Of a DNA stretch of 40,607 nt, positions 26,019-32,803 are shown piece by piece; position 1 is the stretch's first letter, and every line of letters begins with the position of its first letter. A program made the position numbers and the translations under genes. The notes below the pieces were generated by a model. That model ran no database searches, was not told where the DNA came from, and worked only from the letters and a program-made list of their open reading frames with translations. The stretch covers positions 1-40,607 of the forward strand of contig DATKWS010000044.1 in the NCBI GenBank assembly GCA_035529435.1. Direction: 5' to 3'. The DNA comes from DATKWS01 sp035529435 (GTDB lineage: Bacteria; Krumholzibacteriota; Krumholzibacteriia; Krumholzibacteriales; Krumholzibacteriaceae).

Positions 26019-26399
26019 CTACTGCGAGTGGCCCTGCGTAGGCCCTCCATTAAAGAGCGGCCCCGTATCTTCCTTGAGCAGTACCCATATCGAGTAAACG
26101 CCGAGCACGGTGCCGATCGGTACATTCAGCAGGTTCAGAAAGCCCACCACGAGAATGAGGATCCGCCCCCACTGGCGGTGCTGGAGCAGTCCGATCCCAC
26201 CGATGATGCCGGGTACGGAGAGAACGAGCAGGAACAGGGCGATCGATGATCCGACAATCGAGGTGATCGTCATCGCCTCCGGGTCCCCCGATAGGATCCC
26301 GGCCCCCGCAACGATGGTGAAAACAATGACGGCTGCGATGATCCCGAGCGCGCTGTTGGCGATGTGCAGCACCCCGAGAATCGTTATGTGCCTATCCAC
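26019..26399 (-). CDS. Small four-helix membrane protein
   Basis: This 126-residue protein has about four hydrophobic segments (GVLHIANSALGIIAAVIVF, SIVGSSIALFLLVLSVPG, then IIGGIGLLQHRQWGRILILV, then VPIGTVLGVYSIWVLL). The short cytoplasmic motif LLQHRQWGRILILVVGFLNL recurs in small uncharacterised DUF4064/DUF2127-like membrane proteins. It starts with GTG at 26399, with AAAGGAG 9 nt upstream. It lies 45 bp after the DUF2884-like gene, so the two are likely co-transcribed. Function unknown. Confidence 0.75.
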   Translation of the reverse strand: MDRHITILGVLHIANSALGIIAAVIVFTIVAGAGILSGDPEAMTITSIVGSSIALFLLVLSVPGIIGGIGLLQHRQWGRILILVVGFLNLLNVPIGTVLGVYSIWVLLKEDTGPLFNGGPTQGHSQ

Positions 26400-26444
26400 G
26401 TATACCCGCTCCTTTCCGCGGCCGGCGGCAAAATGAATCCAACA

Positions 26445-27023
26445 CTAGAACCATTCCAGATCCTTCAGCGCGGGAATGCTCCGTCTCAGTTCGTAATGCA
26501 GATCCTCGAGCTCCTCGGCCATCTCCTCGATGCGCTCCGCCTTCCGCTCGAGCAGCTCGGCCTTCTTTTCCAGTTTCTCCGCCTCCCGCTCCATATCCTT
26601 CTCGAGATCATTCTCATCGTAATCTTCGCTCAGGAGCTTTACGACCTTTGCGATCGCGGTGATTCCGAGTTTGACGCCGCTCGCCCCGACCTTGGCGCCT
26701 TCGATCCCCAGCAGCCTGGCGTATTCGGTGATATTGACCATCCGGTTGTAATACTCGGCGATCAGCACCTGCTGCTTCTCGTCCGTCTCGATATGCCGAT
26801 CGTCGATAGAGAGCTCGTACTCCCCGGTGATCTCGACCGTCTGATCTTCGTCCTCGTTGATGATCAGAAGGCTTCCGTCCTCGATCTCCACGCTCACCTC
26901 ATCCGTGTCGAACAAATCCCAGCCGTGCTTGCCGCACGAGACGCGGGAATGCTCGTGACACAATCCGTCGGTGCAGAGAAACGCAACGAGCAGAAATGAG
27001 AAAACAAGTGACAACGTTTTCAT
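26445..27023 (-). CDS. Secreted acidic protein, DUF2884/YggN-like
   Basis: This 192-residue protein has a signal peptide (MKTLSLVFSFLLVAFLCTDGLC-H). The middle contains VSVEIEDGSLLIINEDE, then VEITGEYELSIDDRHIETDE and QQVLIAEYYNRMVNI. This resembles the YggN/DUF2884 pattern, though I hold that match with moderate confidence. The C-terminal 60 residues are an acidic/basic heptad-like helix (EREAEKLEKKAELLERKAER), probably a coiled coil. The start ATG at 27023 is followed by a clear signal sequence; a 17-codon upstream extension in the same frame is rejected. It is likely in an operon with the small membrane protein downstream. Confidence 0.75.
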   Translation of the reverse strand: MKTLSLVFSFLLVAFLCTDGLCHEHSRVSCGKHGWDLFDTDEVSVEIEDGSLLIINEDEDQTVEITGEYELSIDDRHIETDEKQQVLIAEYYNRMVNITEYARLLGIEGAKVGASGVKLGITAIAKVVKLLSEDYDENDLEKDMEREAEKLEKKAELLERKAERIEEMAEELEDLHYELRRSIPALKDLEWF

Positions 27024-27479
27024 ACTGCCTACCCCCTGTTCGGTCCACATTGCAATTAGCTGTACTACGATCATCGATCCGTTGTTGTTTCATCTGAACA
27101 CCGGCACCATGACGGGAGAAACGCAGAGACGCACGGCGGGATCATGGAAACGGCGGTGCGGGTGACCGTATCGGGTGCCGTATCCAATTGAACGGTCGCG
27201 GACAGTGTGTGACCTCGAGTGTACCTATGCGTACAGCGCCGGAGCAGCGGACCGCTTGACATTCATCGCAGGCAATCTTTCAATTAATCTAATTTCAATC
27301 GATTAACGTATCATCGAACACTTCGCCCGCTTCGGCACCGCTCGTGCATACCTCATCGTTGGATGGTGATCGACCGGGTAACAACGGATCCCCCACGCAG
27401 GAACCGGGGATGCACGAATTGAACGCCTGGGAATGGACGTTCGATGGTAACAGAACGGTTCGAGAGAAAGGAGAGCAGG
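27024..27479. other. Divergent intergenic region, 456 bp
   Basis: The gap separates the leftward DUF2884-like gene from the rightward repeat lipoprotein. It includes an AT-rich stretch near 27270-27315. No coding sequence is convincing. One plus-strand promoter candidate is listed separately. Confidence 0.4.
27256..27284 (+). promoter_or_regulatory. Candidate promoter of the repeat lipoprotein
   Basis: A perfect TTGACA (27256-27261) is followed after 17 bp by TTCAAT (27279-27284), a 4-of-6 match to the -10 box. It would leave a leader of about 190 nt before the ATG at 27480. Confidence 0.3.
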
Positions 27480-28604
27480 ATGAAGAAGCTATTCGCTGCC
27501 AGTCTATTCCTCCTCATAGCCCTCGTATACGGCTGCCGGTACACGGCGGACGATCCGACCTCACCGGGGACGGTGCCCGATAACCAACCGGCAACCGTGG
27601 TAGACCTCGACGCCCCGACCGGGGGATTCTCGTTCGCCGACGAGGATCCGGTCTTCGGGGAATCCGAGATCTTCCAGAGCTACGACAACGAGCCGGCGTA
27701 CGATGACCCGTATCGCGAACAGGAACGGGTGCGCGAAATGGAGCGCCGTCACGGAGCACGCATCTATCGGTTCAGGGCCGTCTGGGGTCACCTCGCCCGT
27801 GCGTTCGATGATTCCACAACCGCGGAGCGTTGCCCCATCGACTGGACCGGCACACTCCACGTGGAGGGCGGCGTCATCATCATCGAGAAGGTCATCGCCT
27901 TCGAGGCGGCCGACAGTGTGACCCGGATCGATAAATCGACGATCGGTTGGGTTTCCCATACCGGACCACATGTGGACGGTATACAGGTGAAGCTGGTTTG
28001 CCCGCCTCCCTCGCCGCCGGACGGCACGTCGAACGGGATGCCGGAGCCGGTCCTCGTGTTCGAGACCGGACCCTACACGGCGCGCTTCACGCCGGAGCAG
28101 CTCATGTCGTTGAATATCGTACAGCCCGTCGACCGGTGCGGAAACGGCATTTCGATCAACAGCCACATCATACTGCCCTCCTGTCCCCGCGGTCACCTCA
28201 TGGGCGGCTGGAAGAGTGTCGAGCCCGATACGATCATATCCCCGGACAGCACCGGGACGCGTGGCGTCGTGCACGGCGTCTTTCGCGGCATCTGGATCGG
28301 GCGGCATGGGTATGCGGTCGGTCATCTGAAGGGCGTCTACGGCGTGAACAGCGCCGGTGAGCGCGTCTTCTTCGGCAAGTACATCGATGAAGACGGGCGG
28401 TTCATGAGCATTCTCAGGGGCCACTACGGGGCCGTCCCGGCGATCGATGCAGGGGATGCATGCATGCACGGATGGTTCGAGGGAGTGTGGTTAGGAAAGG
28501 ACCTGGTCATGAAGGGACGCCTCAAGGGGCACTGGGCGGCCGATGAGCCGGGGGTCGGGTTCTTCCATGGTGTATGGGGCATGAACTGCAGCGGCGTTTG
28601 GTAA
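27480..28604 (+). CDS. Lipoprotein with C-terminal glycine/aromatic repeats
   Basis: This 374-residue protein has a lipobox LVYGC (Cys19). AAAGGAGAGCAGG precedes the ATG. The N-terminal half has an acidic stretch and RIYRFRAVWGHLARAFDDS, and later DWTGTLHVEGGVIIIEKVIA. The last 120 residues carry a repeated G-x-[LF]-x-G-x-[WY] pattern: GHLMGGWK, GVFRGIWIG, GHLKGVYG, LRGHYG, GWFEGVWLG, GRLKGHW, FHGVWG. These suggest a short beta-repeat structure, loosely like MORN or other Gly-aromatic repeats. I recognise no family. Two hairpins follow the stop. Confidence 0.8.
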   Translation: MKKLFAASLFLLIALVYGCRYTADDPTSPGTVPDNQPATVVDLDAPTGGFSFADEDPVFGESEIFQSYDNEPAYDDPYREQERVREMERRHGARIYRFRAVWGHLARAFDDSTTAERCPIDWTGTLHVEGGVIIIEKVIAFEAADSVTRIDKSTIGWVSHTGPHVDGIQVKLVCPPPSPPDGTSNGMPEPVLVFETGPYTARFTPEQLMSLNIVQPVDRCGNGISINSHIILPSCPRGHLMGGWKSVEPDTIISPDSTGTRGVVHGVFRGIWIGRHGYAVGHLKGVYGVNSAGERVFFGKYIDEDGRFMSILRGHYGAVPAIDAGDACMHGWFEGVWLGKDLVMKGRLKGHWAADEPGVGFFHGVWGMNCSGVW

Positions 28605-28659
28605 GAGGATCCCTCCTCTTGCTGGAACGGGGGCCGGTCGAGCGGGGTGGCCCCCGTTC
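28603..28659. terminator. Bidirectional terminator hairpins
   Basis: Two stems lie between convergent genes. The first is AAGAGG/CCTCTT (28603-28608/28615-28620). The second is a perfect 11-bp stem, GAACGGGGGCC (28625-28635) with its complement (28649-28659), around a 13-nt loop. The strong second stem ends 2 bp before the phosphatase gene's stop codon and could serve both strands. Confidence 0.6.
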
Positions 28660-28660
28660 A

Positions 28661-29488
28661 CTATTTCGGCAGGCGCAGGTTCGTCGAGAGATCCCTGATA
28701 CTTTCCGGAGTGAAGACCGTGCTCGCCGCGGCGACGATCGCGCGATGAACCGCCGGTGTCGCGGCGACGATGTTGCCCGATTCGAGAAACGTGCCGCCGC
28801 CGAAAAAGTCGGTCACCGTTCCTCCCGCCTCCCGCACCAGCAGGGCGCCCGCCGCCATGTCCCACGGCTTGAGGTACAGTTCCCAGAAACCGTCCAGTCT
28901 CCCCGCGGCGACATTGCCGAGATCGAGCACGGCGGCACCGGCCCGCCGGACACCGCGGCAGCGGAGGAAAAGATCCTTGAAGACGGCGAGATAGGAATCG
29001 AGATGCCGATGGACCCTGAAGGGAAAACCGGTGCCCAGCAGGGAACGGGCAATCTCCTCCGTACCGGAGACGGCGATACGCCTGCCGTTGCAGAACGCCC
29101 CCCCGCCCCGCGTCGCCTCGAACAGTTCCTCCCTGAGCGGATCGTACACCAGGCCCATCACGACCTCGCCATTCTCCATCAGCGCGATGCTCACACCGAT
29201 CGTGGGGTATCCATGAATGAAATTGGTCGTACCGTCGAGGGGATCTATGATCCAGCATGCCTCCTCATTCGCCGATGCGGTTCCCTCCTCCGCGAGGATC
29301 CCGATGCCGGGAAAGGCGAGACGCAGCGTCTCGGTGATCATCCGCTCGCTCACCATATCGGCCTGGGTGACGAAATCGTTCCGGTCCTTCTCCGCAACCT
29401 CGCCGCTCAACTCCCTGCCGAACGACTCCTTGAGAAACGAACCGGCCGAGAGGATCGCTTCACGTGCGACCTCTATCTTTTTTCTCAT
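28661..29488 (-). CDS. Inositol monophosphatase family protein
   Basis: This 275-residue cytoplasmic Mg2+-dependent phosphatase should hydrolyse inositol-1(3)-phosphate to myo-inositol. The metal site is visible: Glu67 in ILAEEGT, Asp82 and Asp85 in WIIDPLDGTTNFIHG, and the C-terminal Asp in YLKPWDMAAGALLV. Related enzymes act on fructose-1,6-bisphosphate or PAP, but the inositol-phosphate synthase gene next to the divergent regulator favours inositol. The ATG overlaps the LysR stop as ATGA, so regulator and enzyme are translated together. Confidence 0.92.
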   Translation of the reverse strand: MRKKIEVAREAILSAGSFLKESFGRELSGEVAEKDRNDFVTQADMVSERMITETLRLAFPGIGILAEEGTASANEEACWIIDPLDGTTNFIHGYPTIGVSIALMENGEVVMGLVYDPLREELFEATRGGGAFCNGRRIAVSGTEEIARSLLGTGFPFRVHRHLDSYLAVFKDLFLRCRGVRRAGAAVLDLGNVAAGRLDGFWELYLKPWDMAAGALLVREAGGTVTDFFGGGTFLESGNIVAATPAVHRAIVAAASTVFTPESIRDLSTNLRLPK

Positions 29489-30519
29489 CTTATCTTCCCC
29501 CTGCTCTGTTTCGATCGACTCGATTCCATTCCCGTCTTATTCTTTCGTCCCGTTCCGCGTGAATCTCCCTGCCGTACCATCTCCACCGCGTGGTATTCTG
29601 ATTCATGTTCGACCAGCCGGCGGGGCAGTTGCACATCGAGCAATTCCCCCAGCACGCCGAGAAACGCACGCACCGGCCTCGACAGGTAACGGCGGGCCGG
29701 CACGATCAGTCCCAGTGTCCGCGTGAATGCAAGTCCGGTGATTCTGAGCGGCACCACACGTCCGTCCGCTATCTCGTCGCGGACCGCCCGCTCGGGCAAA
29801 ATAGCCAAACCTATCCCGGACGACACGAGGTTCTTGATCGCTTCGGGACTGTCTATCGCCATGGATATCTTGGGAGTAACGCCTTTCCCCACGAGCACAC
29901 GCTCGATGATCCGGCGCGTGATCGACTCTTCGCGGAACGAGATGAATGCGTGCCGCGCGAGATCGCCCGCCGTGAGCCGGCGGCGGCGCGCGAGCGGATG
30001 TCCCGGGGGAGCGATGACCACCAGCGACTCGTCGTAAATCGGAAAAACCTCGAGGTCATCACTCTCCTCCACGGGGAGAGTCCCGACGAGGCAATCGATC
30101 TCGCCTTCCCGGAGCTTGCGGAGGAGCGGCACCGTTGCCGCGATCTCGATGTGGATGTCGATACCCGGATAGTGCCGCTGAAAATGCGAGTAGACGTCCG
30201 GGAGTACGTAGATGCTCGCCGCATCAATCGTTCCGAGCGCGATGCGCCCACTGCGCAACTCCTCGAGGTCCGCCAGTTTCCGGTGCATCTCTCCATCGAG
30301 CTCCGAGAAACGGCGTGCGTACTCCAGAACGATTTCACCGGCCCTCGTAAAGTGGACGTCACGGCCCCGTACCTCGAAGAGAACGGTACCCAGCTCATCC
30401 TGGAGCTTGCGGAGCTGTATGCTCACGGCCGGCTGGGTCACGTAGTGATCCTTTGCCGCGGCGGTGAAGCTCCCCCGTTCCGACAGTGAAAGCAGATATT
30501 TCAGTGATCGAAATTCCAT
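29485..30519 (-). CDS. LysR-family transcription regulator of the inositol module
   Basis: This 344-residue regulator has an N-terminal winged helix-turn-helix (about residues 3-62: YLLSLSERGSFTAAAKDHYV, TQPAVSIQLRKLQDELGTVL) and a substrate-binding-type effector domain (about 90-300). A Lys/Arg-rich tail of roughly 35 residues (ending SRSKQSRGKIR) makes it longer than the usual 300. There is no Shine-Dalgarno sequence before the ATG, and the predicted leader is only about 17 nt. It faces the inositol-3-phosphate synthase gene across a palindrome. LysR proteins usually activate the divergent gene and repress themselves; here that is inferred. The inducer is unknown. Confidence 0.9.
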   Translation of the reverse strand: MEFRSLKYLLSLSERGSFTAAAKDHYVTQPAVSIQLRKLQDELGTVLFEVRGRDVHFTRAGEIVLEYARRFSELDGEMHRKLADLEELRSGRIALGTIDAASIYVLPDVYSHFQRHYPGIDIHIEIAATVPLLRKLREGEIDCLVGTLPVEESDDLEVFPIYDESLVVIAPPGHPLARRRRLTAGDLARHAFISFREESITRRIIERVLVGKGVTPKISMAIDSPEAIKNLVSSGIGLAILPERAVRDEIADGRVVPLRITGLAFTRTLGLIVPARRYLSRPVRAFLGVLGELLDVQLPRRLVEHESEYHAVEMVRQGDSRGTGRKNKTGMESSRSKQSRGKIR

Positions 30520-30537
30520 AATTATTTTTTATAGACA

Positions 30538-30552
30538 TTATTAATATAATAA
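30538..30552. promoter_or_regulatory. LysR-type T-N11-A operator palindrome
   Basis: TTATTA-ATA-TAATAA forms perfect 6-bp arms and contains a T-N11-A core, the hallmark of LysR sites. It overlaps the -10 boxes of both divergent promoters, which fits repression of the regulator and control of the synthase gene. Confidence 0.6.
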
Positions 30553-30571
30553 ATTTGTTTTATTTTGTCAA
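30543..30571 (-). promoter_or_regulatory. Promoter of the LysR/phosphatase unit
   Basis: On the minus strand there is a perfect TTGACA (30566-30571), an exact 17-bp spacer and TATATT (30543-30548). This is the best sigma70 match in the window. The start of transcription would lie about 17 nt before the ATG at 30519. Confidence 0.65.
30545..30550 (+). promoter_or_regulatory. -10 box of the inositol-phosphate synthase promoter
   Basis: A perfect TATAAT lies on the plus strand within the palindrome. The -35 position 17 bp upstream (TTATTT) is poor, as expected for a promoter needing an activator. It predicts a leader of about 115 nt. Confidence 0.5.
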
Positions 30572-30670
30572 CCCCGGTACCCTGACTTCCATCACCGGCG
30601 CGGCGGGCGCCGTGGAGATACGAACGGTAACGGACAGAGTACTGCATGTGGCACGTGCAAAGGAGGAGTG

Positions 30671-31984
30671 ATGAAGGTACAGCGCAAACCGACCAAACCG
30701 ACCGGTAAACTCGGCGTCCTCACGCCGGGGCTCGGTGCGGTGGCGACCACATTCATCGCCGGTGTCGAATCGATCCGGAACGGGCTTGCAAAACCGATCG
30801 GTTCCCTGACCCAGATGGGCACGATCCGTCTCGGCAAGCGAACGGAAAACCGCGTACCGGCAATCAAGGATTTCATACCCCTCGCCGAACTCGGAGACCT
30901 CGTGTTCGGCGGCTGGGACATATTCGAGGACAATACGTACGAGGCTGCGCTCAAGGCCGGTGTGCTCGACCGGGAGCTGCTCGGTAAGATCAGACCGTTT
31001 CTCGAAACAATCCGGCCGATGAAGGCGGTCTTCGACCAGCACTATGTCAAAAAGCTGCACGGAACATGGGTCAAGGAAGGGAAGACGTGGTACGACAAGG
31101 CGGAACGGCTCAAGGAAGACATCGCGTCGTTCAAGGAGAAGAATAACTGCGACAGGCTCGTCATGGTGTGGTGCGCGAGCACGGAGATCTTCATGAAACC
31201 GGCGAAGATCCACATGGATCTCGACGCCTTCGAGAAGGGTCTCAAGAGCAACAGTCCCGAAATCGCTCCGAGCATGGTCTACGCCTACGCCGCGCTGTCC
31301 CTCGGCGTGCCGTTCGCGAACGGCGCCCCCAATCTCACCGCCGATATCCCGGCCCTGATGGATCTGGCCCGCCGGAACGAGGTGCCGGTCACGGGCAAGG
31401 ACTTCAAGACCGGTCAGACGCTGATGAAGACGATCATCGCCCCGGGCCTCAAGGCACGTCTCCTGGGCCTCGGCGGCTGGTTCTCAACCAACATCCTCGG
31501 CAACAGGGACGGTGAGGTGCTCGATGATCCCGAATCGTTCAAGACCAAAGAGGAGAGCAAACTCTCGGTCCTCGAGTACATACTCCAGCCGAAGGTATAC
31601 CCCGACCTTTACAGAAATTTCTACCACAAGGTGAGGATCAACTATTACCCGCCGCGCGGCGACAACAAGGAAGGGTGGGACAACCTCGACATCTTCGGCT
31701 GGCTCGGCTACCCGATGCAGATCAAGATAGACTTCCTCTGCCGCGACAGCATCCTGGCGGCACCGATCGTTCTGGATCTCGCCCTCCTGCTCGATCTCGC
31801 GAAGCGGATCGGGTTCAAGGGCATTCAGGAATGGCTCTCGTTCTATTTCAAGAGTCCGATGCATGCGCCGGAGCTGTATCCGGAACACGATCTTTTCATA
31901 CAGCTGATGAAGCTGAAGAACACGCTCCGGTTCATCCAGGGGGAGGATCTGATCACGCACCTCGGAGAGGAATACTACGACTGA
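30671..31984 (+). CDS. Inositol-3-phosphate synthase
   Basis: This 437-residue NAD-dependent enzyme (MIPS/INO1 family) converts glucose-6-phosphate to myo-inositol-3-phosphate. The Rossmann part opens with GVLTPGLGAVATTFIAGVES. Family signatures follow: NGAPNLTADIPALMDLARRN, then VPVTGKDFKTGQTLMKT, then WFSTNILGNRDGEVLDDPES and KTKEESKLSVLEYIL. The catalytic lysines are likely among those in the last two segments. The ATG at 30671 has AAAGGAGGA just upstream; a GTG one codon earlier is an alternative. It is divergent from the LysR regulator and inositol phosphatase, which together give a glucose-6-phosphate to inositol route. Bacterial uses include inositol lipids and osmolytes. Confidence 0.93.
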   Translation: MKVQRKPTKPTGKLGVLTPGLGAVATTFIAGVESIRNGLAKPIGSLTQMGTIRLGKRTENRVPAIKDFIPLAELGDLVFGGWDIFEDNTYEAALKAGVLDRELLGKIRPFLETIRPMKAVFDQHYVKKLHGTWVKEGKTWYDKAERLKEDIASFKEKNNCDRLVMVWCASTEIFMKPAKIHMDLDAFEKGLKSNSPEIAPSMVYAYAALSLGVPFANGAPNLTADIPALMDLARRNEVPVTGKDFKTGQTLMKTIIAPGLKARLLGLGGWFSTNILGNRDGEVLDDPESFKTKEESKLSVLEYILQPKVYPDLYRNFYHKVRINYYPPRGDNKEGWDNLDIFGWLGYPMQIKIDFLCRDSILAAPIVLDLALLLDLAKRIGFKGIQEWLSFYFKSPMHAPELYPEHDLFIQLMKLKNTLRFIQGEDLITHLGEEYYD

Positions 31985-31990
31985 GCGGTC

Positions 31991-32692
31991 TCACGCCCCG
32001 GCGGCTTCACCAACGCCGGGCGGCGCCTCCGACGAGGCCACGGTGGCGAGGTTTTTCAGAAGCCCGAAACAGAGGAGCTTGTCTCCCGGCTCGATCGTTT
32101 CGTTCGCCCGGGGAGTCGGGATGAGGTGGATGCCGCGTTTTATGGCGAGCACCATGATGTTGCTCTGGCTGAGGTTCGATTCGAACAGCTTCTTGCCGGT
32201 GATGGGGTGACCGGCCTGTATGCTGACCTCCGCGATGCCGTACCCGCTGGCCAGTTTGACGATCTCCGAGAATCCACCCATTGAGAAGTGCGTCATCCGT
32301 GAGAGCCGTTTCTCGATGAACCGGTCGAGCATATTCTCCAATCCCTTGGCGAGGGATACGAGGAGGAGCACGATGGCGACGGCGCCGATCGCGCCGATAT
32401 TGGCCAGCGAATCGGTCAGTGTGGCGCCCCGGAACGATAGAAACACCGTCGTGACGACGGAGATGATGCCTATGTTGCCCAACAGCATCAGTGCCTTGAC
32501 GATCTTGCGCCGCGTCGGATGATTGACGATATTCTCCGCCTCCGTCGTCGTGAAACCGGTACCGGTGAACGCAGAGAGCGATTGGAACCGGGCGGTTTCC
32601 TTGTCGATCCCCGTCATCCGTAACGCGGTCGAGCCGATCTTGATAATCAGCGCCGAGATAAAGATCACGACGATAAGGGCAAGTATCGACAT
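31991..32692 (-). CDS. Membrane protein with Trk-like pore motif and RCK_C (TrkA_C) domain
   Basis: This 233-residue protein has a hydrophobic helix (about 2-24), then ARFQSLSAFTGTGFTTTEAE (about 34-53), a second helix (about 65-88), a third (about 97-116) and a cytoplasmic RCK_C domain (about 145-222; GHPITGKKLFESNLSQSNIM, PGDKLLCFG). The SLSAFTGTGFTT segment strongly resembles the pore-filter loops of the KtrB encoded at 9086-10516. It therefore looks like one Trk-type pore unit fused to a regulatory domain. Proteins with this layout exist in other bacteria as unassigned TrkA_C proteins. The start follows CTCAAGGGGGG. It converges with the inositol synthase gene, 6 bp apart. Confidence 0.8.
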   Translation of the reverse strand: MSILALIVVIFISALIIKIGSTALRMTGIDKETARFQSLSAFTGTGFTTTEAENIVNHPTRRKIVKALMLLGNIGIISVVTTVFLSFRGATLTDSLANIGAIGAVAIVLLLVSLAKGLENMLDRFIEKRLSRMTHFSMGGFSEIVKLASGYGIAEVSIQAGHPITGKKLFESNLSQSNIMVLAIKRGIHLIPTPRANETIEPGDKLLCFGLLKNLATVASSEAPPGVGEAAGA

Positions 32693-32747
32693 CGTATCCC
32701 CCCTTGAGAACGGAACCGCGGCGTACTGTTCCGCGCAGCGGGCGGCA

Positions 32748-32783
32748 TGCGGCGGTCACGCACTCGGGTGCGCATCCGCCGCA
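32748..32783 (-). terminator. Compound hairpin between the HtrA gene and the RCK_C gene
   Basis: TGCGGCGG (32748-32755) pairs with CCGCCGCA (32776-32783). Inside, CGCAC (32759-32763) pairs with GTGCG (32768-32772) around a TCGG loop, separated from the outer stem by a 3x3 internal loop. It lies 20 bp after the HtrA stop. There is no T-run, so it could instead be an attenuator or an mRNA-stabilising structure. Confidence 0.45.
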
Positions 32784-32803
32784 CGATCATCGCCGCCGAT
32801 ATT

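Noticed and set aside
30560..31213. A 217-codon minus-strand frame opposite the inositol synthase gene
   Set aside because: It overlaps conserved coding sequence on the plus strand and has no recognisable motifs.
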